A stretch of DNA of 64,000 nucleotides. Source: Haemaphysalis longicornis. Its lineage: Eukaryota > Arthropoda > Arachnida > Ixodida > Ixodidae. The stretch is from positions 53,283,745 through 53,347,744 of the forward strand of contig CM023457.1 in assembly GCA_013339765.2 (NCBI GenBank). The letters are read 5' to 3'. Of the stretch, positions 58,131-64,000 are shown piece by piece. The notes beneath the pieces were generated by a model, which was not told the DNA's origin, ran no database searches, and saw only the letters and a list, made by a program, of their open reading frames with translations. Both the position numbers and the translations under genes were made by a program. How positions within the stretch are numbered: the stretch's first letter is position 1; every line of letters starts with the position of its first letter.

Positions 58131-60139
58131 TCAACACCTCTCGAACACTTTGTACAAATTGGGCAAGCTTGCCACCTGCAGCACACACGAGTTCTCCGCA
58201 TAATCCGCAGGTAGCCTCAGTGTCTGCTTCGCTGCTGGAAACACGACATGTTCAACAACCCACTTCCAACTGTCGGGTCCATCACCCTGACCGGTGTCCA
58301 AGCAAGGTCCGGCGTAAAAGTGCGCGGTCTCCCTGCAGAAGGTTTCAAAGCACTCCTGCTCGGTCTCCCACTCGACTTCGGTCGCGAGCCGCAAGGCGTA
58401 CATCGGCAGCCCTTCGATCGGTGGCGTGTGGCCGTCAAGGACTATGGGCAGGGAAGTGATTTCGCCCGATGCGTTGATGCCCAGTGAGAAGTAGTCGTCC
58501 AGCATCTCTGCCTTGGATATCAGGAACGTTGACATGTAGCGGGCGAGTTCTTCCTTGGGACCATCTGCCTCAGTCCATCCGCACTCCTCAAGGTCCAGGG
58601 CCAGGATTGCGAGGTCGTAGATGGGCGCTGGCTCAGAGAGCTGGAACACACCAAAGCGACCAAAGTTCTTGAGCATCAGCTGGTAGAAGAGTTCTTCAGA
58701 GACTCGTCGAGTGTTGATGAGGTACAGCTCCGTCTTGTGCTGGACCAGCGAGTACCGCCGGTTGACGCAGCCGACAAACGAGTGGTTCTGGAACAGCTCG
58801 CGGAGACCCGTGTGACACTTCTCGATGACTGCCTCCCAGAGATTCATGACGCTCTGCAGCCTCACCTGCGGTCGTTCATCGGTGGCTTCCTGCCTACTGG
58901 GTTGGCCTTCCACGGTCGACTCATTTCCAGGCTTCTGGGGGCCAGAACTCTGCGGCTTCTTGAGGAAGACATCTAGCTTCTGCGACTGAGAGTCCGTCCG
59001 GACCATGTGCCGCTCGTCGGCAGATGTGGATGCGCTTGCTTTGTCAGCTTTCTTGTTTGTTGCAGAAGCAGACGTAGCGACGCGGGGGAGGCAAGCCTGG
59101 GTAAGGTACGTTCTGGAGGAGTTGCACGACAAGAGGGCAGAGTCCACCGTCCTCTGAATGGCCTCCAGTATGAGGTCCTCGTGAAGGAAGTGGACCTCCC
59201 GTTTGGTCGGGTGGACGTTGACATCCACGTTGGCTGGGTGGATTTCAAGCGAAAGATAGAGCCACGGGTGGGCGTTCTTGGGCAGGTACGAGACGTAGAC
59301 CGACTCGATGGCCTTGCGGAGCGCGGCGCTCTCGACGAGGCGTGGTTGATGAACAGCAGCAGGGTGCACTTCTTGTACGAGCAGTTCGCGTTCGACACGA
59401 ACCCCTTCAATTTGAACTTGAGCTTCTGGTCCGCGCACTCCACGGGCAGGAGCTCCCGGCTCACGGCTTTCCCGTAGATGCACTCGATGTTCCTCAGGGT
59501 ACCCACGTCGGCCATGGTGTGGACGTCCGTCGTCGAGTCGTCCGCCTGCCTCACGGACATGGCGACGCCGGCGTTGTGTACCGCGTAGCGGCTCACGACG
59601 TCGACGATGCGCTTGTACTCCTCGCCGGGGCTTTTGAACGCGTTCTTCCTCGTGGGGACGTTGTAGAAAAGGTCTTCGACGACGATCTGGGTGCCCCTGT
59701 TTCCGGCGCAGGGTTTCGGCGGTCCCGTGGGCTTGCCGTTGAGGTAGGACAACTTAAACGCGCACTTGGAGTCCTCGGTCATGGTGGTGATCGTGACCCG
59801 GGAGACGTAGCTGATGCTCGCCAGGGCTTCGCCTCTGAACCCGTAGGTTTCTATGGAGCCCAGGTCTTCGAACTTGACCAGCTTGCTGGTGGTGAAGCGC
59901 TCGCAGACGATGTCGAGGTCTTCCTTCCGGATGCCGCACCCGTTGTCCTTGATCTGCAGGAGCTTGAGGCCGCCGCTTTTGGCCACCACTTGTATGCTCG
60001 TCGACTTGGCGTCGATGCTGTTTTCAAGCATTTCTTTCAGCGCGTTCACGGGCCGCTGGACCACCTCTCCGGCAGCGATTCGGTTCGTGACGCTCTCGTC
60101 GAGTCGACGGATCTTGCCAGGCTCCAAAGGTTCCTCCAT
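58131..60139 (-). CDS. MLH1: DNA mismatch repair protein MLH1, intronless, one frameshift
   Basis: MutL-homologue ATPase, the common subunit of the MLH1-PMS2/PMS1/MLH3 heterodimers that act after MutS binds a mismatch. The N-terminal part has the GHKL ATPase motifs: E36 and N40 in KEMLENSIDA, D65 in KDNGCGI, and YGFRGEALASIS at about 99-110. The frame then shifts by one missing base at about 59339-59343; inserting one base turns the junction into the family's FINHRLVESAALRK. The rest includes YLPKNAHPWLYLSLEI and NVDVNVHPTKREVHFLHE, a short linker, and the complete C-terminal dimerisation domain ending in the invariant FERC before TGA. Restored length is about 669 aa (human 756), the difference being mainly in the linker. 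There is no intron, unlike the other three genes here. Confidence 0.95.
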
Positions 60140-60750
60140 CTTCTTCGCAGTTCAAGCTTGAGAATCAGTCAGGCCATTTTTACTCGGACGTCCGCACCGC
60201 GGACAATTGCGATAGGCGCTCGGAAGAGCGCCCAAACCAAGCGCCAAGCTAATGTTACGTATTAGGGTGTCCGCCCTGCCTTTTTCGCAGCCTATGGTAC
60301 GTAAACACAAGGACGATACAAGCATCGTTTTCGCGTTTCCAACTCCAAGAAAAAGCGCGCCACAGAGCTCGAGCGCGCCATAAAAAGTTGCATTCGCCGG
60401 CCATGAGTGGCGCCCCTAAATTTCTACTATGTTAAATGTTCCTAATTTATATCGGTTAAAATAAAGTGTCCGTAATAAAAAAATAAAATGTTTTAAGAAT
60501 ATTAGCTTGGAGTAATTGCTGGTTGTTTCTATCTATTTAGCTGATTTAGCATTTGTACAAGATGGCGGCGTCCATGTGGCGAATAAGTCGAAGCAGACGC
60601 AAAACTGCGCATTCGGTTACGTTCAGGTTATTTTAGATATTGTGCCTCGCTCGGAAAGCGCAGTACTGATCCGTGAACGTCTTAGCCTGACGTTATCGCT
60701 CCCTTACCTTGCGATTGCCGAACAAGTCGTTGCGAAGCGTCCGCTCAGGC
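60140..60750. promoter_or_regulatory. Shared head-to-head promoter region of MLH1 and CDKAL1
   Basis: The 611 bases between the two start codons must hold both 5' UTRs and promoters. The sequence is CG-rich near MLH1 and AT-rich in the middle (60410-60520). An AAGATGGCGGC motif at about 60559-60569 matches the YY1-type site common just after start sites of housekeeping genes. A weak TATA-like CCATAAAAAG lies near 60377. Start sites cannot be fixed from sequence alone. Confidence 0.6.
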
Positions 60751-61959
60751 ATGCCCGAGATCTGCCCGAGCGGTTTCGTCGAAGACATCGAGGACGTGGT
60801 GCGATCGGCCGAAGATGCCGTCCTCCCAACAAGACGTCGAGAGGTGATCCCCCGCGTCAAGAGGCGGAAAGATGCCCCGGAAGCCTTCGGCGACAGTTTT
60901 ATTCCCGGTAAGTGGATGCGATCGTCAGCTGAGCGCTAGCAGTACGTATTGTATCCGTTCTCTAAACGCGGCCGTTTTTGCAAACCTAGCAAAAAGACGA
61001 ATTTAAACTGAAGATCGGTTATAAACAAATTTCAAGCTATTTAGATTGTGTAAAAGGTATTACGAACATAGGTGTATAGTGATTGAAGAGCGGAACTTAA
61101 GTGACAGTGGAGGTTACCGCGGCCCTCAAAGTTCTGCCTTAATTAAAACTAGAATAAATTGAAATCTAAGATTTCATCACGCGCTTAAGATCAAGGGCAA
61201 ACGTGCGTGGAGCACGCACAAATGGTTCGTCGTCTGTATGTTTATGTGTTCGCAAGCAAAGCTTTGAAGTTTAGTTTTGCAGGTATGTCATATTTATTGC
61301 TGAAGAGCTGTGAGCCATTTTGTTGAATACCGTGTTTATTCGAATATAAGGCGAGTTTTTTTTTTTCCAAAATCCATAGTCTCAAAGTCATGTCCCGCCT
61401 TATATCCGAAGCTCAGAAATGTACTTTTTGTCTTTTTGACAATAAACTGCACCCTCGCCTTATAATCGTGACCGCCTTATAATCGAATAAACACGGTATT
61501 TCGTCGCTTTATTTGCAGATAAGATTAGTCCTGACCATTTCGCAGGCAGTCCAGAACTGCTCTCGAAATACAAATTCTACGGTAAAACTCTGCCCTAGTG
61601 CAGCTGGTGAGCTGCCCTGGTGCAGCACTGAGCGTTACAAAATCACCGCGTTACCCCTGGTGCAGGAAGCCACAAGGTGTACCTGAAGACCTGGGGCTGC
61701 GCGCACAACAGCTCGGACAGCGAGTACATGGCGGGGCAGCTGGCAGCAAAGGGCTACACCATCGTGGGTGAGGGCATCACTCGGCTGTCACTTGGAAGTC
61801 GTGTGCAGTTTTTCATGGAGAGAAGAACGTTGCCGTCTTCGTCTATTGCATGCGTCGAGTAACCAGCTAATTGGTGCTTCATTGGGGTGCTTACGTGTAG
61901 AGTGAGGGGTTGCTGTAGCCAAGCCGTTAACTATTAAAAAGCGATGCAACTTGGGGAAG

Positions 61960-61997
<38 letters not shown>

Positions 61998-64000
61998 CAT
62001 AGCGTCTAGTAGGCACTGTTTCGTAACACAGGCACTAGTTTCTTTCGTGTTTCTTCTGCATATGAAAATTTCATCCTTGCAAACACTGTGCCAGTAATCA
62101 AAGCCCTCAGTGAGCAATGACACAGTGCTCATTTGTGAAACTAGGGGTTGGGGAGGTGTTAAACAATTTGTCTCTGCCTTTTTTTTACAACCTAATTGTC
62201 ACACTTGAACGTAGGGCTTGAGGCACTGAAGCAGTACAGCTGGGCCACACAATGCCCACACGTTGGAGGGGGTGTTGATTTTTAAACCACTCGGGGACTT
62301 TTCAGCCAGCAGCAGACTCTCACGCTCACTGATGTTCCCGTAATTTCTTTCATCAGAAATGTGGCTGCTGCCTTGGATGGGAACCAAGTTGTGTTGAATG
62401 TTTGAGAGGAGTGCCGGCGCACCAAACGTGCACCGTCTGCAATTTTCGCTGCAGAGGACGCCTCCAGTGCCGACCTGTGGCTGCTCAACAGCTGCACGGT
62501 CAAAAGTCCGGCGGAAGACCACTTCCGAAGCGCCGTTGAAGGCGGACTCCGCGAGGGCAAGCGGGTGGTGGTGGCCGGCTGCGTGTCCCAGGCCACCCCC
62601 AACGTGGGCTACCTCCGCGGGCTCAGCATCGTGGGCGTCCAGCAGACCGACCGCGTTGTCGAGGTGGTCGAGGAGACTCTCAAAGGTGAGGGGCCATTCT
62701 TTGTGCGTCAAAGTTGAATGCAAAATTGAAAATGGGGTGCTACTTGATTTCGCTTGAGATTTGGCGAGGCTGCCGTATTGAGAAAGAAATCTACTGGTGG
62801 GGAATAGCATCGCATTTTTAAAGCCAACAGTACTATTTTCTGCTCTGACAACAATTCAGATTGATTGGAAATAGTAATTTTATTTATTTTTTTTATTTAG
62901 CAATACTGCGAGCCCCAACGTTGTGTACCATAGCAGATTGGGTGTACATGGTACAACAACAAAAGCAACAGTACTATTAACTGGGGGAAAATAACAGAGC
63001 CTCTCACAAGCGGTAATTTTTAAAGTTGCCATGAAGATTGTTGTTGAAACGAGACGTTGAAAATACAGTGTGAGAGCAACCAGAAAGAGATCTGATCACT
63101 GTGCCGTCTGGTGGAAAGCACTGAAAGCGTTATTTTGCTGCGATAGTGTGGTGTGCTGTCGCAGTGCATTTGGTGTTTGCAAAAACAAAACCCTCGGGAC
63201 GCATGCTTAGGTAGGAACTTCCACAGAAGATTTTTTGCACATGTGGTGGCTTGCGAATAAAGCGTAGACACAAAAATGTGGACCAAAATGCATACAACTG
63301 GAAAGTTTTGTGTGGGGCAGTGCATCAATGCTGCATTTAACATGCAGCACTGATGAATGCTGCATTTAACTTGCAATGATTCAAAGTGCAGTAAGGGTGC
63401 TGGTTATTGTTAAAAAAAAACACGACAATATTTGTTGTTCACGAACCTGAAATCCTGTGATTTTCAGTTCCGGTTACCATTTCTATGTTTGCGTTTTTCT
63501 TGTCTTTGATTGTGCATGGTTCAACCAGTTGGGCAACTTTGCATACTTTTTCACACGGTGACTAACAGCACATGACACGAATAGTACTACTTTTCGTGCT
63601 CCTTCTCTGTTCTTACTGTCGTGAGCTATACATGAATGCGGCGGTTATTGCATGCACAGAGGCGAGCTCACTTATTGTGATGTTGTAGTATTGCAGAATT
63701 TAGCACGGTAATTGTCATATTCCGCAATTTCAACCTCTACTAATCCTGCACAGTGTCAAGCTGACAAACATTTACTAGTCTACTGTACCACATCATGCTT
63801 AACCAAATTGTACAAGGGCCGCTTTAGGATCCACCAGGCCGACCTTGTCAAAGCTTTTAATGGTTTGCGCTGGCCCAGGCAACTCCGTGAGACTGCTTGG
63901 CTCAAAGAAGGAAGGCAGGCGGAAAGCTGGAGGGGCCCCCCTGACCCTGCCAAAGATCCGGCGGAACCCACTCATTGAGATTATCGCCATCAACACGGGG
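60751..64000 (+). CDS. CDKAL1: CDKAL1, threonylcarbamoyladenosine tRNA methylthiotransferase (5' part)
   Basis: Radical-SAM enzyme that converts t6A37 to ms2t6A in tRNA-Lys(UUU); in animals it is an ER tail-anchored protein. Exons seen: 60751-60907, 61666-61767, 62455-62685, 63879-64000 (cut by the window edge). The start MPEICPSGFVEDIEDVV matches the family start, including DIEDVV and the basic VIPRVKRRK segment. The N-terminal MTTase (UPF0004) domain is present with three conserved cysteines, in KTWGCAHNSSD, LLNSCTVKSPAEDHF and VAGCVSQA, followed by GVQQTDRVVEVVEETLKGN. Exon 4 reads LPKIRRNPLIEIIAINTG, just before the radical-SAM CxxxCxxC, which lies outside the window. Junctions are GT-AG and in phase. 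Intron 1 contains a TA-flanked MITE, intron 2 a (TC)n tract. Confidence 0.95.
61330..61496. mobile_element. TA-flanked MITE, 167 bp (family A, copy 2)
   Basis: Ends CCGTGTTTATTCGAATATAA and CCGTGTTTATTCGATTATAA (read inward), both continuing AGGCG; TA at 61328-61329 and 61497-61498. Homologous throughout to 20415-20586. CDKAL1 intron 1. Confidence 0.85.
61962..61994 (+). repeat. (TC)n microsatellite
   Basis: Sixteen TC units in CDKAL1 intron 2. Confidence 0.9.

Noticed and set aside
58248..59477. Other plus-strand open frames opposite the MLH1 C-terminal half
   Set aside because: Shadows of a verified coding strand.
59342..60265. 307-codon open frame on the plus strand opposite MLH1
   Set aside because: It mirrors the MLH1 ATPase exon, whose high-GC third positions suppress stops on the other strand. 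Its translation has no recognisable motif.

Overview
This is nuclear DNA from an intron-rich animal with many short tRNA-derived SINEs and small inverted-repeat DNA transposons. The SINE type (a tRNA-like head followed by a GATCTTTAACGTGCGCC-type body, as in the Ruka-like SINEs reported from ticks), the Tigger-type transposon and the character of the host proteins point to a hard tick (Ixodidae). That placement is inference; genus and species cannot be read from the window.

Four conserved host genes can be rebuilt. (1) DDX1, a DEAD-box RNA helicase with a SPRY insertion, runs on the minus strand from 41817 down to 1166 in 29 coding exons (about 742 aa). (2) VAMP7, an R-SNARE with a longin domain, is on the plus strand, 47092-55248, in 8 coding exons (219 aa). 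(3) MLH1, the MutL-type mismatch repair ATPase, is on the minus strand, 60139-58131, in one uninterrupted exon (about 669 aa). (4) CDKAL1, the tRNA ms2t6A methylthiotransferase, is on the plus strand from 60751; four exons are seen and it runs off the right edge. DDX1 and VAMP7 are head to head about 5.3 kb apart. VAMP7 and MLH1 are tail to tail. MLH1 and CDKAL1 are head to head with only 611 bp between start codons, so they probably share a promoter. All are housekeeping functions (RNA/tRNA processing, vesicle fusion, DNA repair, tRNA modification); nothing suggests one shared pathway.

Most of the remaining DNA, chiefly DDX1 introns and the 42-47 kb interval, is mobile-element debris. It holds a nearly complete Tigger/pogo transposon with TA target duplications (1852-4105), a 5'-truncated non-LTR retrotransposon (33480-36431), SINEs with 10-12 bp target duplications, two related MITEs with perfect 8-bp target duplications (hAT-like; one sits inside the promoter box of a SINE), TTAA-flanked MITEs, several TA-flanked MITEs, a long foldback element, and simple repeats.

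Four conserved reading frames are each broken by a single missing base (DDX1 exons 4, 16 and 22, and MLH1), and one DDX1 splice acceptor lacks its A. Everything else in these genes is intact, so consensus errors in the assembly are the likeliest explanation. I found no convincing undescribed gene system; the most unusual material is the structure of the small transposons.
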